Shown: positions 20,764-33,747 of the stretch, in pieces | Position numbering within the stretch: the first letter of the stretch is position 1 | How the letters are laid out: the number at the start of each line of letters is the position of its first letter | Origin: Gnetum montanum | Taxonomy: Eukaryota; Streptophyta; Gnetopsida; Gnetales; Gnetaceae | NCBI GenBank assembly: GCA_015680685.1 | Contig: MNCI01005221.1 | Coordinates: 6,254-70,253, forward strand | Length of the DNA: 64,000 nucleotides | Reading direction: 5' to 3' | Made by a program: the position numbers and the translations under genes | The notes under the pieces: model-generated | The model's input: only the letters and a program-made list of their open reading frames with translations | What the model was told of the DNA's origin: nothing | Database searches by the model: none

Positions 20764-22720
20764 CTATTCAATAGATATTACACTTTCATAAAAATTAAAG
20801 ATAAACTCTACAAATTGACCAAGTACCAATGAGGGTAGCAAAAATAAATCATACAAGTTTTTTGTTGTAACATTATAATGTTGTCTCAAGTGGGTAGTCA
20901 CAACACAAGAAAGAAAAACATGTAATTCATCTTTAAAGACTCTTGAGCTATACAACTCACCAATGCACTCTCAAGGAAGTTGAATCCATCTTTGCACTCT
21001 TGAGGAAGTTGAATCCATCTTCTACTTTGAATTCTAAGATGATAAGAACTTAAGTGAAGCTTGTTGATACCATTCCAATACTTGATTAAAATAGTAGCTA
21101 AGAGATAGTAAACTTTTGCATTTACATTATTAAATCTAATGTGATATAAACAAAATTGTTTCTTGCCTTCTACATTAGATCACATCTATGTCAAAAACTT
21201 CTTATTTACTTGTTGGTGAATATGCTTAAGATTTTGGTGTACATCCTCTAAAGAGATATTCCATTTTCTCAACCATTGCATTTCTTGAATAAGACCAGAT
21301 TTTGAGAATTTGTCTTACCTTGAGATATGCAGGGTATGAGTGTATGCAATGAATTGGCACAAGGCTTCTACTTCTAAAGATAATAAATTACAATCATATA
21401 ATAATATTGAGTGAGGTGTTTGTATTTTCACTATTAACTCATAGAGAGGAAATTTTTTTTGCACTCTTTCAATATCTTTCCAAGTCCTAAACAACACATC
21501 CATATAATATATTTGGATAAATGATAGTATGAAATTTTTTTTTTACACCTTCCAAACCCAAAGTAAAAAAATCCTTGCACTTGTTTTTGAAAGCATATAG
21601 AGACTTGAAATCTCCTACTATTTGTTCTTCAATATACTTCCTCCACATATAATTGGTCATATAAATGAGATTCAAAGATTTTGAAAAATCTACTATTTAC
21701 ACATTAGTACCTTGAAAATTGAAGTAATAGATATTTCTTGTACCCCCACATTCACTTAAAAGACAAAATGAGCGATAATAAATTTTTAAAATTTAAAACA
21801 TATTTTGCATAGGTTCTAAAGTAGTGGAGATCATTTTCATATAAAAGAAGCTTCACTGCTTAGGATCAAATTTGATTGACTATCTTGTCCTTTGCATAAC
21901 TATTCCTTCATTTTATCACTAAAGATACCAAAGAGAGTTGGAGAAAGTGGACAACTTTGCTTAATTCCAATTTCTCTTTAGAATTAAAATTTATTTTCTG
22001 AATTGTTGTTTGTAATTTCAATAATTAGTTCATCATACAATCTTTGAGTTGCTATAATCATATTTGGGGAAAGACTAATTTTACCTAAGCACAACTATAG
22101 TTTTGTATGAACTATTAAATTATATGTTTTTACAAATAAATAAACATATAAAAACTTTTTATTAGATATTTTTTGCAAACTCCATGTGGTATTTGAGAGT
22201 AACTAAGTGATTAACAGTGGAGTGATTTTGTCTGATTTTGCCTAAAACTTTCTTAATAGTTTTCTTTAACCTAGTTAATTTCAACCCAAGAATTGATTCT
22301 CTTTTCAAGTAGAGTGCCCAATAACTTAGCAAAAGTATTACTCACAATGATTATTTAACAATTGTTTAAATTATTTTTATCCTCCTTTTTATATAACAAA
22401 ATAGTTTTAATAGTTCTCCAATGTTGATCTAATCCTTGATCCATTGCTGAATTTAATTCATGAAAAATTTTCTATGAATAGCAGGTCCTCAGCATTTAAT
22501 AATTCTGCATTAAAACCACTTGAATCTACACCTTTTCCAAATGCTAGCTTTATAATACCTTTGTGATTTCCTTAAGAGTAAACTGGAGAGATGCTAGGTG
22601 TACAATAGTAGTAGAATTTTCATCTTCTCCTTTAAATAGTTTATTGTAAAATGAGAAACAATTTCCATTAAAAAAAATGGTGAAGAGGCTTTATGATGAA
22701 AACATGACCAAAACTTTCTC
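20764..22720 (-). pseudogene. LINE reverse transcriptase region, decayed
   Basis: Read on the minus strand from 22720 down: CPLSPTLFGIFSDKMK (about 21905-21955) is the LINE RT motif usually seen as G-Q-G-C-P-L-S-P-x-L-F. LLYENDLH near 21830 stands where the catalytic YADD motif should be. ORF 21487-21675 follows, then ORF 21315-21503 with FRTWKDIERVQKKFPLYELI and LEVEALCQFIAYTHTL. The C-terminal part is KDELHVFLSCVVTTHLRQHY (20764-20955). Many stops and frameshifts. The same family as 10213-10745, in opposite orientation. Confidence 0.7.
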
Positions 22721-23160
22721 TTTGTTCTAATCAAGCATTGTTGGCTTGGCTATGTCACTAGAATACATGAGACATTACCAAACTTGTTAAAGAACAACAA
22801 AATGCTATGCAATTGCATTTTAGAATAAGTTATTAAAGTTTATTGCATCTAAAAGTAGTAGAAAATTTTGAGTTTAAAAAGGAGTATGCTCTACAATTAA
22901 GTATATAAATGTTGAATGATAACCAAAGAGTATTTTTCATACAATTAAAAACACTATAGATAATTTCCAATTCATACAAGGTTATCCACCAATTCTATGA
23001 GCATATCAAGGCTATAGAAATAATAACTCATTGGTGATTTTGGAAAAGATATAGGTGATAATTATGCATATATACAAGAAAAATATACAAAAGAAGAAGT
23101 TTAACAAGCTAAACTAATATTCTAGGTAAGAAAACTCTATATATATATTCAATTAAAGTA

Positions 23161-23335
23161 GGGACAACTACTTAGAGTGATGGTAAGATGCTTGTTTTTC
23201 AAGTTGTAAAACTTAGGTTTGCGTTTGGATGTAGCCACTCAAAACAAGTTGGGCTTTCGCTCACCCACCACCCTCTAAAGAATCTGCCTTAGCAAGATGA
23301 GCATTGAACCTCTAGGTGATGATCCTTTTTATATA
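23161..23335 (+). repeat. SINE-like copy (plus strand)
   Basis: Contains gatggtaagatgcttg (box A-like), cttaggtttgcgtttgg (box B-like), then tgtagccactc and gttgggctttcgctcaccca. This is the same order as the minus-strand copy at 7865-7980. Confidence 0.5.
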
Positions 23336-24003
23336 TTTAGTTAAAGGATAGTAATTTTAATGATTGTAATCTCCTCCATAAATTTTTGGGTGTTAAGCAA
23401 GAATTTGATCCCTCTCCAACTTTGTTAGAAATCTTCTTCAATGAACTAGAGGTTTAGATGGAGAAAGTCCTAGAAAATATGTATTCCTTCTAGATAATTG
23501 CTTTGCTAATTTTCTATTCTTTGTAGATCATGTAGTGTTAATATCTAAATCATTTCAAGACTTGTCATGCATGTTATAGAAATTAGATGAATCACATTCC
23601 TACTTAAAAATGAAAATTAGGGTCTAGGAAATCAAAGAAATGGTTTATGAAGTTTGGAATGAGGATTTTTCTTTTCAAATAAAATATGTTATGATTAAAT
23701 AGGTACTTGCATATAAATAAATAGGTCTTAAATTTTCTAATAATTTGTTATATATTTTTATGATATATATCTAGAATTTGGCCAACAAAATCTTTTCAGA
23801 TAATAAAACCATTAAATCTAAAAGGTCATACAAATATTATGAGTTTATGTTTAAAAAATACCATTATAAGTTGGTGAGGATCAAATAGTTCGATGCTCTA
23901 ACATAAGAATTTAACAAGTATACATTAAACTTTATTGAATTCTATTATTCAATGTCTTCCTAGTACAAAATTGTAATTAATTGTTTGTATTATCTATCAT
24001 CTT
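23336..24003. other. Unassigned AT-rich DNA left of the long Athila-like element
   Basis: No recognisable coding content. The last five bases before the LTR are atctt, which do not match the right flank of the 33748-34752 LTR (agtaa). Confidence 0.4.
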
Positions 24004-24892
24004 TGATGAGTGGTTGAGTATTTCAACACTCAACCATACAAGTGAAAAATGTTCACGTGTGACTTGATCGTAATCCATGGATGGACAAAGTATGCTAGTA
24101 GTTGATGTTCAATTCCTAATCATTGTCTTCCAACTTAGAGTTAGTGAGGTGTAAATCGTATGGTTTAACTCTTAGTGAGATATATGATATGTTGATGTTG
24201 TTTGACTTTGAATGTGCTAAGTGCCAATATGGTAAAGATAATGATAAATTCTCAATCTAAGTATAATGAAAATAAAAAGCTATTCTATCCTATTAACGAT
24301 AAGCTATCATTGCTCATTTTCCATACATATGTTGGGTTGATGTAACTGTTACTAGGATTACCAAGTAACTTTACTATTAAGCAAATCAGAAAAAGTCACT
24401 AATGGCTTACTAAATAGTTACACTTTATGATTGAAAACAGTCATACTTATTTTGCCTTATTAAGAGACATTGGAATGTAAAATAACTTAGAAAATGTAAA
24501 TGACTTAAAAGAAGTAAACATGACAAAAAGTAAAATTATGCTAAATGAACTGTTGCAATAATGAAAAGTAATCTTGATCCTTATTTCTATTCATGAATTG
24601 TGTCCAGGACCAATCCACTAGAATAAAGATTTCATACAACTGTAGTTACCACAATGTGGGCATTGACTCTGACTCCAATTCTAAGTCACAAAAACAAAGT
24701 GTAATAATTTTTTGTAAGTGTTGGTTAAAAGTTGTTTCGATGTAATGAAAAGTTAGTATTTATAAGCATGACCATGGCCCACTACATCACATCTACAATA
24801 ATGTATGTAGAGCTATGATATCATAACTATGATATTGTAGATACGATATCATAACTACAATATCATAGCTTACATATATAAAGGTTTTATCA
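24004..24892 (-). repeat. LTR at the 3' end (889 bp)
   Basis: Plus-strand edges tgatgagtgg...ggttttatca. TATAAATA on the minus strand at 24757-24764. 24805-24870 holds palindromic gatatcat/atgatatc units. It resembles the LTR at 33748-34752 only in patches, such as the Athila-family left end and the gagatatatgat stretch. Confidence 0.75.
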
Positions 24893-24904
24893 TACCCAAT
24901 GACT
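24893..24904 (-). promoter_or_regulatory. Polypurine tract (degraded)
   Basis: The minus strand reads AGTCATTGGGTA before the LTR start TGATAA, a degraded version of the TCATGGGGGTA tract at 44457-44468. Confidence 0.55.
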
Positions 24905-25139
24905 AATTGAAAAATCATCCTTGAGTTAAAACAAAGGGAGGATAAAGCTTCTTACAAATTTTTGGGATTATATATAGACTTTTAACACTATGACTTATTT
25001 ACATGAATGACTTTACTATGAATGTTGCATTTTGGTTTGAGTGGTGTTTACAAAATTATCATGCATCACATGATTAACACACATGATAAAAACAAGTTAA
25101 AAAATAAAACAAAACAAAAACATCTAAGGTTGATGTAGT

Positions 25140-27000
25140 CCTTATGTTGCAAGTGGTGGTGGCTCCTCCATTAGCTTCTTTCCTTGGTCATTAGGCTTTT
25201 GAAATTAAATCTATGTAGTAGTGCTTAGAGCTTCTCTTCTTCTAATCTTGGGTCATGTACCTTCTAGGAAAATTCAGTAGTGTTTGCTGGAGTTGATACT
25301 TCCCAAGGACATGGTAACTATGGGAACATCCTTTTGGCATTCACATATCAAGCTGCTAATTGCCATTTTCAATTTTCAAAAGTCCTAGCAATCTTGCTTA
25401 ATTCTTGGTTATCAATATTTATTTATCCAGGTTTGCAGCTACATCCTTCTTATCCTGGTAGCTAGATTTAACCACTTGTAGTTTAGAGTTTTCTATGTGA
25501 AGTTTTTGTTACATATCCTTCTTGTCTAGAAACTCTTTTTTATATATTGCATAGACTATGGCCACTTGCTGCTTGAGTTTTGTTCTGGGTTTGTTTGCTA
25601 TTAACATGGCTAAGTTAGCATATCAAAGATTAGCTAACCCCATGTACTTTGTCAAATCTTCTATCTGCAAGTCTTTATTTTTTATTTTGGCTTGGTATAC
25701 ATGGGTAAGACTATCCAAGATAGACTATTAATGAGGTGTTTGTGTTGTGATGGAACTGATTTTAGTTTAGTCATCTAGATCTCTTTCTCATTAATATTCT
25801 TGCACATTCCCACTTGGTCTCTAAAGTGCTTCTTTATCCATTCATGCTTTTTGGCCTCATTTTTCCATGAGCTGATTATGTTGGCTGACTTTTGGCATAC
25901 AACATGGACTTCTTCCATGGATAGGGTTCTATTTTCTCTAGCCAATTTCTTGATGTTAAAGTTGATCCATGAAAGTTGCTCTCTCAACTGATGAATACTC
26001 TCTTCTAGTAAATTCTTTTATTTTGCAATGTTGATGAACCTTACATTTTTTGCAACAATTTTCTTATTTTCTTCTTCTAGTGAAGTTAGAGCCTTAGCAT
26101 AAGCATATGTTTAGGCTTTTTCTAGTAATGTGTTCCATATTACCTTTTTCTTTTCCATCTCCATCTAGACATACTTGGCCATCAACTAGTCAATTTTTTT
26201 ACTCCTAAACTATTCTAGTTGGTCAATTGCAACATATTGTGTAGGGTCTTATCTTTCTCCTCTTAGTGTAGCTAATTCTACTTGTAATCTCTACACCTTG
26301 TTTTTGGCATGTTGTATTTTTGTTTTAGCCATGATGAGCTTTCCCTAGGTTAAAATCAATTCTTACTACGCTGCAATGATATCGCTAGGGATATCAAAGA
26401 GTTTTTGCATCACTTGTCCTATCTATAGTAGTCGGTCCAATATGTCTTCATGCTCTATTGAGGCCATGAATGTTCTGATATGGTTTTCACATCTCTTGCT
26501 CTAGTAAGATTAGTCAGTGGCACAACAAGAAGATTAAAGGATTCTTTGACATAATTTGTGATAACTTCAACTACCCTTGTTGCATCACCACTACTATGAA
26601 TTATTCTCTTGTTTATAAAATTATTTGAAAGGATGCAACATTCCCATATATTTGTTGTGCCCAATCTTCATCGTCTTCCACTAGCAATGAGATTTGACCA
26701 CTTGTTGATCTTATTGATATGGCAAGCTTATTTGGATTATTCTATATCCTATACATGCATGAGGCTTCTTAGCTTTCCTAACTTAATATTTCAACAATTT
26801 ATTATAAATGGCTCATCAAGGGTCTATAATCTTGGTGGCCCACATGAGCACTTGGCCCTAGTTTATTGACAACTAGTGTTAACCCACTAGGTCCTGCTTA
26901 GTTCATTCCCATGGTTGGAATGTTTCTTGCTAGTGTAGATCCAGCTTCTCCTTGAGTGCCTACTAGTTTCTCCATTTGATTTTTATTTGGTGACATTGGT
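25140..27000 (-). pseudogene. Extra post-pol reading region (env-position ORF of Athila-like element)
   Basis: Minus-strand reading from a possible ATG near 26995 (MSPNKNQMEKLVGTQGEAGS) to about 25140, ending with a short MEEPPP motif shared with the end of the corresponding region at 44285. Open pieces (25775-25987 and 26455-26664) are rich in Lys, Glu, Asn and Gln and look helical; no transmembrane segment is evident. Parts near 25590-25660 resemble 56200-56280. Known: Athila elements carry an env-like ORF between integrase and 3' LTR. That this is its counterpart is inference from position. Stops throughout. Confidence 0.5.
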
Positions 27001-27398
27001 TAAAATATTTTAGCATAGGAAGTATTCTAGGCTTTTTAAAGTACATCATTGATATTTCCTAGAATTCTTGCTTATTGACACAACCTTCTAATGAGACAAG
27101 GGAATGGTGGAGTGAGTTTTCTTATCTTCTTCTCCTCAAGTCTTCTTTTAATTTCCAGCAATAATAGATAAACTAGATTAACCTATAATTTCCCTATTAA
27201 AATGACACTTCCTCTTGTAGCATAGGTGGAAATTTTGTTTAGCCTTTTTGTTGGAAATAAATAATATGTCCCAATTTTAAAGTAAATCTTTTCTATTGTA
27301 GATGATCCATTGTATTCTTTCATTCTTGTTCCATAGGACCTTTGTAGACATAAATGCCTTTCCTTTGTGTTAGACTTGGTAGAGATTTTGGAAAATGG

Positions 27399-30092
27399 TT
27401 AGCATAGGTGGCCATCTCCCCCACGATTGAGTTGGAAGGAAGAGATCCGAAATAGTGAGCAAGGTTGTTCATCAATAGAGGTAGCATGTGTACTAACTAT
27501 CCTAAGCTCATGGAAAGGTTTGGTTTGTTGCATGTTGACCAACAGTTTCTTGTCTAGGCTCACAAGTTTGTATATTGTCATGGCCCCTAAAGGAAAAGTT
27601 GCATAAATAATATAAGGTCCTTCCCATAGTGTTTGAAATTTAGTATGTTGTGGCACATGTGTGGGATTCTAGTAGAGAACCTTATCTCCTAGTTGATAGT
27701 TAACTTTACTAATCCTTAGGTTATGACGTTGTTTATTGAATGCCTTGTGCAACTCGTTAGATGATAGTGCATCTAGTTGGTTTTCATCTAGCAAGTTAAG
27801 GGTTACTAATCATTGTTTCTGTGCTAGATCAAGGTCAAAGCTTAGGTCACATGACATGGATAGTGTATGGAGCTCAGTTTGAATGCTTAGTAATTTATCA
27901 TACACTAACTCATAGGGAGAGTAGCCTATAGGGAGTTTCCATGTGGAGCAGTATGCCCAATGAGCATCGTTCAGTTTAGTGCTCCAGTCTCACCTAAACT
28001 TGCTAATAGTTCTTATCAATATCTTCGTAATCTCCCTGTTGGTGTCTTTTGCTTGACTGTTCTCTTAGGCATGGTATGGTGTAGTCAATTTATGCTCAAC
28101 CCCTAAGCATTGCATTAATTTCTAAAAAGTTGCACCTGTGAAGTGTGTACCATTATCTAAAATAAGTGCACGAGGTACACCAAACCTATTTATGATTTGT
28201 TGTTGAACAAATCAAGGAGTTGTAGATGATGTACAATCCTTAATAGTAGTTGCTTCTACCCATTTAGTTAGGTAATCAATAGCAACAATGATATAGGCTC
28301 TTCCATTGGACATTGGTGTAATTGGCCCCATAAAATCAATTCCCCAAAATCCATTATTGTGGACCCTCCATTCTAGTAGTCATTCCCCCATCATGTTGAT
28401 AATACTCACAAAATTGAACGAAATGATGGACATCTCGAAATAATGTAGGCCAACAATATCCTGCAAGCAGGATCTTGCTTGCCATTTGTCTCCCAGCGTC
28501 CACAAGGACCCTCATGAGTGTCTTAGAGATCTTGAAGTTGATCTATATTAGGAACTAACCATCGAACCAAGCCATCAGGACACACTTTGTAAAGTTTTCC
28601 ATTGATTTCCATAAAGTACTTGGCTTGGTGAAGAAACTATTGTTTCTTCTTAAGGTTTAACTCTTGTGGTATTTGTTGGGTAAGGAGATAGGTAAGAATG
28701 CTACTGTACTAGTTTGTCTCTGTGGGTGATTGATTATTCACTACACCAACAAAGAGGAATTCATCTAGGCAATAATTAGAAATTGGATACTGATCCTCTT
28801 TGTTGTCCCATCGCAATCGAGATAAATGATCAACAATTACGTTCTCGGTGCCTTTACGATCGATCATCATAAGATCAAACTCTTGTAAGATTACAAGCCA
28901 TCATATGATACGAGGGCTAACCATTGGCTTATTCATGAGGAACCTTATTGCACTATGATCTGTATGTATATATACTTTATATCCTAATACATAGTGTCTA
29001 AACTTTTCTAGTGCAAACACTACAGCCATTAATTCCTTCTCTATGGTAGTGTAGCTAAGTTGTGCACTAGGGATACTTCTACTTGCATAGTGGATATAAT
29101 AAGGATGCTTTTGGTCTTCTAACTATGTAAGTATAGCTCCTAAGGCATAGTTGGATATGTTAGTCATGATATGGAATGGTTTAGACTAGTTAGGAGCTTG
29201 TAGAATGGGTGTTTCTACTAGTTTCTATTTTAGAGTTTGAATAGCTAATTCACATTCCCTAGTCCACTTGAAAGGTACTTCCTTTTTCGTTAATTCCACC
29301 AATGGTTTGGAAACCTTTGAAAAGTTCTCAATAAATCTCCTATAATAGCTAGTATATCCAAGGAATGATGGAATATCTTTGATAGTTTCCGGTTGACGGG
29401 TAATTCCTTGGATAACTTTGATTTTCTTGAGGTCTACCTCTATTCCTATATGTGAGATTTTGTTCCCTAGTACTATGCTCTCGTGGACCATCAAATGGCT
29501 TTTCTGCTAGTTGAGCCTCAAATTGGTTTCTACACATCTTTTTAACACTTGCTCTAGCTGGTCCAAAGCTTGATCAAAGTTTGCTCCATAAGTGGAGAAA
29601 TCATACATAAAGACTTCTACACCATTTCCTATCTGCTATTGGAAGATGCGTAGAACTAGTTGTTGAAATGTTGTAGGGGCATTGCATAAGCCAAATGATA
29701 TCTGTTTGTATGCAAATGTTCCCCAAGGACTGGTGAACGTAGTGTTGGCTTGGTCTTTTGGGGCTATCTGTATTTGATTATATCCGCTATATCCATCCAG
29801 AAAACTGTAGTAGCGATGCCCTATGATGGTGTCTAAGACTTGGTTAACAAATGGAAATGGAAAGCGATCTTTGAATGTTGCCATGTTTAGTAGCCTGAAA
29901 TCTATGCACACCCTCCATTTGCCTCCCTTTTTAGGCATAATAACTAAGGGGCTAATCCATTCACTATCAGCAATGGGGTATATGAACCCAACCTTGAGAA
30001 GCTATTCGATTTCTTCCTTAACTACTTGCTTTAGCTTTGGGTTCAAATGCCTTTGCAGTTGTCTTCAAGGCTTCATGGAGGGGTTGATGTAA
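27399..30092 (-). pseudogene. Athila-like pol: RT, RNase H, integrase remnants
   Basis: RT at about 29220-30030: WRVCIDFRLLNMATFKDRFP, FLDGYSGYNQIQIAPKDQ, FGLCNAP, then VFMYDFSTYG, where the catalytic Asp-Asp pair reads Tyr-Asp. It is followed by GIEVDLKKIKVIQGITRQPE and FLGYTSYYRRFIENFSK (29225-29494). RNase H at about 28800-29160 in a mostly open reading: YTTIEKELMAVVFALEKFRH and YIHTDHSAIRFL. Integrase (27660-28750) is heavily broken, but its C-terminal part is open at 27399-27656 (FQTLWEGPYIIYATFPLGAM). Polymerase, RNA removal and integration functions are all lost. Confidence 0.85.
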
Positions 30093-30489
30093 ATCCTATG
30101 TTGGCATATCCTAGGATCTATTCTAGTTAATTTGGGATGTGACCAAACGAAGGCTTTTGACTATCTATTGATTATCTTCAGAAATTCTTCTTTCTGTTGA
30201 GGAGCAATCTTAGCATTGATAATTACCAGTTTTTCATTTTTAAGGAATGTGTATTCCATACCGGTGGGGAATGGTTTTAGCTCAAGGGGCTTTTCCTTAA
30301 ATTTCTTAGGGATTTCCAACTTTCCCTAGTTGACATTTTCAAGGTTAAGACTTGGAAGTTGGTAGTGGACTTGCTCTAATGCGTCTATGCTATCGATGCA
30401 AGTGCAAGTCAAACCCTCAGTTAGATCCATGCATATGATTGAACTACTTTCTTAATTAGCTATCAACCACTGGGTGCCTTCCTGTCATG

Positions 30490-31215
30490 TGGTTGCTGCA
30501 TACAAGCATCTTTGTATGTTGATCACTTGTGCACACTGATTACATGCATGAAAAGTTAAAATTTGTACAACCCATGACCTCTACACGCAATTACACCCTA
30601 TGTCACTGTATGTGATGCATGGAACTTTATTCTTCTCGACCTTTCTGAATGTGTTTTTCTTTGATATTTCTAGGGAAAGATCACAGATTCCTAGGTGTGC
30701 ATTGATGGTGCTTAGCCATGCTCTTTCGATTATGATTGGGAAGTCCCCCTTACCATTGTTCATTTGAATCATTAGGAAGTTAACTGGGTACAACCACCCA
30801 CAAATAGTGGTAACAATGTCTACCACTAGTCCCAATGGGACAGTGATGGACTAGTCAGCCAACTCTAGATGGATGTTGCTCTTTTCTAATGGAGGCAGGT
30901 TCTAGGCCTTGTACATTTCTTGAGAAATCAAGTTGATACTAGAATTTGAATCCAAAAGAGCCTTGCATGGTGCATTTTCAAAATTTGTAAGTATATCAAA
31001 GGACTCCTAGGATTAGAAAATTTCTTGGGAAGGTGGCTAGCTTTGATCGTATCGGTGATGGCATGTGTTAGCATGACCGTATGAGTTGAGTGTGGTGGTT
31101 GAGTTGAAGGAGGCTTCGAAGTTTTGATTGATACTAAGGCATCTAAGGAATTAGTTGCTTTTGATTGCAAGGGCTTGGTTGGTCTATTGGTTCTAAAGAA
31201 AGGTCCTTTCTTCAT
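30490..31215 (-). pseudogene. Protease region of the Athila-like element
   Basis: Minus-strand pieces 30928-31215 (linker; NRPTKPLQSKATN and a His/Thr-rich stretch) and 30581-30835 (IVTTICGWLYPVNFLMIQMN, then FPIIIERAWLST). The active site reads ALLDSNSSINLIS at about 30935-30970: Asp-Ser kept, Gly replaced by Asn. Collinear with 2509-3100. A frameshift separates the two pieces. Confidence 0.75.
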
Positions 31216-31259
31216 GTGGTTGTTGGACCCAATAGTAGGTTGAGTATTAACAGCCCTTG

Positions 31260-33663
31260 TGGCATTACGTTGCTATGGCTGGGTAGGGATTTCACCCTGC
31301 ATAGCTAGAGTAGGTGGTAGTGGAGCTATTGGTGAAAGAGATTCAGTTGGATGAGAAGGATGATATGCTTGTGGAATATCGCCCATAGAAGAGGGAGTCC
31401 CATGATACTCCCAGGCTTGTTAGTGAGGTTGAGAAGTGACGTGACTAGTAGAGTTACGTGGGAAGATTGGCTGCTGCATGTAATATCCATATGGGTCAGG
31501 TTACCCGTAAGGATACTGTTGCCTTGGTGGTGGCATTCCCCATGATTGTGGGCATTACCAGTATTGATATTTCTCAATCAGTTATGTGGAGTTCCACTGG
31601 GATAATATGTTAAGGGTTGGTGGAACTGTCTTGGGTTACCTTGAGGGTAAGGTAACCTTTGGGGTATTTGCCTTTTTTTTTAATCGTGGGTTGAGTGCAT
31701 ACACCCCAGACTCCTGTAGATGTGAGATTACAGGGCAACATCCCTTAGGATGGTCATATTGACATATCTCACATCCACTATCATTGTCTGTTTTCGAATT
31801 CAAAACCTCTTCAATGATGACAAATTTGCCCTTACCCTTGCTACATGCATGTTCAACCTCTCTCTTTTTTCTTTTTTCGTGATCACTAACTTGCTCTCTA
31901 GACTCCTCTACTATTTTAAGAACAATTTGAAATCTATTGTCTAGGGAATCCCACATATTGTCTAACTTTGTCAAAAATTTTGATGTCATCTTTTGGATAG
32001 GAAAAGTTTTCCTAGTCACCATCTCTTCAAGTGGTGACTCTTCCTCATCCTTACAAAATCTTACTCCCCTCTTATGGAGGGAAGGATCTTGGTTATACTC
32101 TTCTACACTTTCTCTCTTCTGGAGCTCACCTTCTTCCTTAGCAACTTGCTCCAATAGTCTTTGAATTTGATGGGACCTAAGCTTGAATAGTCTCCCTTGG
32201 GCATAAGTCCCAAGGGTTCTTCTCATTTCATGTCTAAGCCCATCCACGAGATGGTGTAGTTGATCCCTTTGCGAATAACCATGGCTAGGACAACAATGTA
32301 ACAGTGCATAATATTGACCCATGGTAGCATCCAAGGGTTCATGTCCTCCTTGTTTACAACCTTGGATTTGCTTTTGCAAATTAGACACTCAGGAGTACAT
32401 TTGGTAGTTGTCATTAAATAGTTCTAACATAGTTTCCACCTACGAATGGATTCCAATTCTAAATACCAGTACCATCTTTCTGCTTTTTTAACTAATTTTT
32501 ATGGGAACAACTTAAGTTTTTTCCATTCATTCTCTATGTTCTGTAAGGCACATGCATCATGGAATGCTTGTAAATAATTCTGAGGATCAGCGTTGTATCC
32601 CCCTTCAAATCGTGGGATGTTGTTCATATCTAATCTCTTGATCCTACTATCTTTCTGATGACTTGTTGGAATTCTAACAGCCTCAGTTATGTCCAACATA
32701 CTTTGAGTAGCGAGGAGGGGTTTATAATGATTGTCTTATCCATGGCATCTATGATGCCTACATTGTTCCCTACTCTCCCTTCTTCTATGTCATGCCTCTC
32801 TAGAGTGCCCTCATCCCCTTTCCTGGCTATTTTGTCAATGACTTCCACTTTGCCTACCTTTATCCTCATGGTCTTTTTATTTATGACCGCATCTAGATAT
32901 TTAAGGAGAGGATGAAGGAGATGATGAAGGTGAAAAAGAAGGAGAACCGTCACCATGATGGTGTCTGCTACTTTCTCTTCTATGATCTTGGCCCCAATCA
33001 CGATTGCGATCAGAATTTCCACCTTTATCATGAGTTCGTATCCCTTTTTCAAACCCTTTGTTCCTATGGGTATCCGAACCTAGGTTATGGATAGTGGAAT
33101 GAAGGTTTTGATACACAACCCCTTGGCCAAAGTCAAGGGGAGGAACATTGTTGTGTGGCCGATTGCCTAAGGTAGGTTCACCACCCTCATTTTTGCTTAA
33201 GACATGTGGGGACAATCTGGGACCACTTACCCTTCAAAGACTTATGATGTCTATCTTGTTGCAAGTCCCTTTGATGTTATGTCTCTATGGGATGGTATTC
33301 CCTTAAGTCATGGTCTTGCACAACGTATTCTGCATGTAAGTGTGGCATGGCAATTCATGTGAGAGCATGAAGAAGCATGCTTGGGACTGAACGATCGAGA
33401 GGTAACACTATGTTACCTTCTAAGTCTCACCAACATAGTTGTTCATCTTGATGGAGGATAAAGCTGAAGTCTGGTATATACTCATTGAGATGAATATATA
33501 CCACTCGAACTTGTTGAGGGACTGGTGGATCAATGTCATATGTGTTATGCCGCTGAATATTTCCAATTTTAGACCTAGGCGGTGAGGTGCTTTTGTATGA
33601 AGAAGGAGACATACTTGTTTGTTCAATATGCAATGTATTCTTGTTTATTATTTTCTCAATCAA
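31260..33663 (-). pseudogene. Gag of the Athila-like element
   Basis: Probable start ATG at 33663 (MIEKIINKNTLHIEQTSMSP), 85 bases inside the 5' LTR. Pieces follow: 33427-33663, 32901-33215 (His/Arg/Ser-rich linker), 32499-32699 (core: MNNIPRFEGGYNADPQNYLQ), 31636-32388 (250 residues; LRHEMRRTLGTYAQGRLFKL, a charged helical stretch, then knuckle CEICQYDHPKGCC at about 31738-31775) and a Pro/Gln/Tyr-rich tail to 31260. Frameshifts and stops separate the pieces. It has the same order and wording as 3301-5448. Confidence 0.8.
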
Positions 33664-33728
33664 CCCTAAGCGTTCGTTCAGTGATGTGAATGATTTCCTA
33701 TATTCTAATTAGTGCACAAACAACTAAG

Positions 33729-33747
33729 TCCCCAGCAACGGTGCCAA
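33729..33747 (-). promoter_or_regulatory. Primer-binding site, tRNA-Asp type
   Basis: The minus strand reads TTGGCACCGTTGCTGGGGA adjoining the LTR end, close to the TGGCGCCGTTGCCGGGGA site of Athila/Tat elements. Confidence 0.85.

Noticed and set aside
24805-24870. CRISPR-like short palindromic repeats
   Set aside because: Units are degenerate, without equal unique spacers, and sit in LTR U3 regions of a plant genome.
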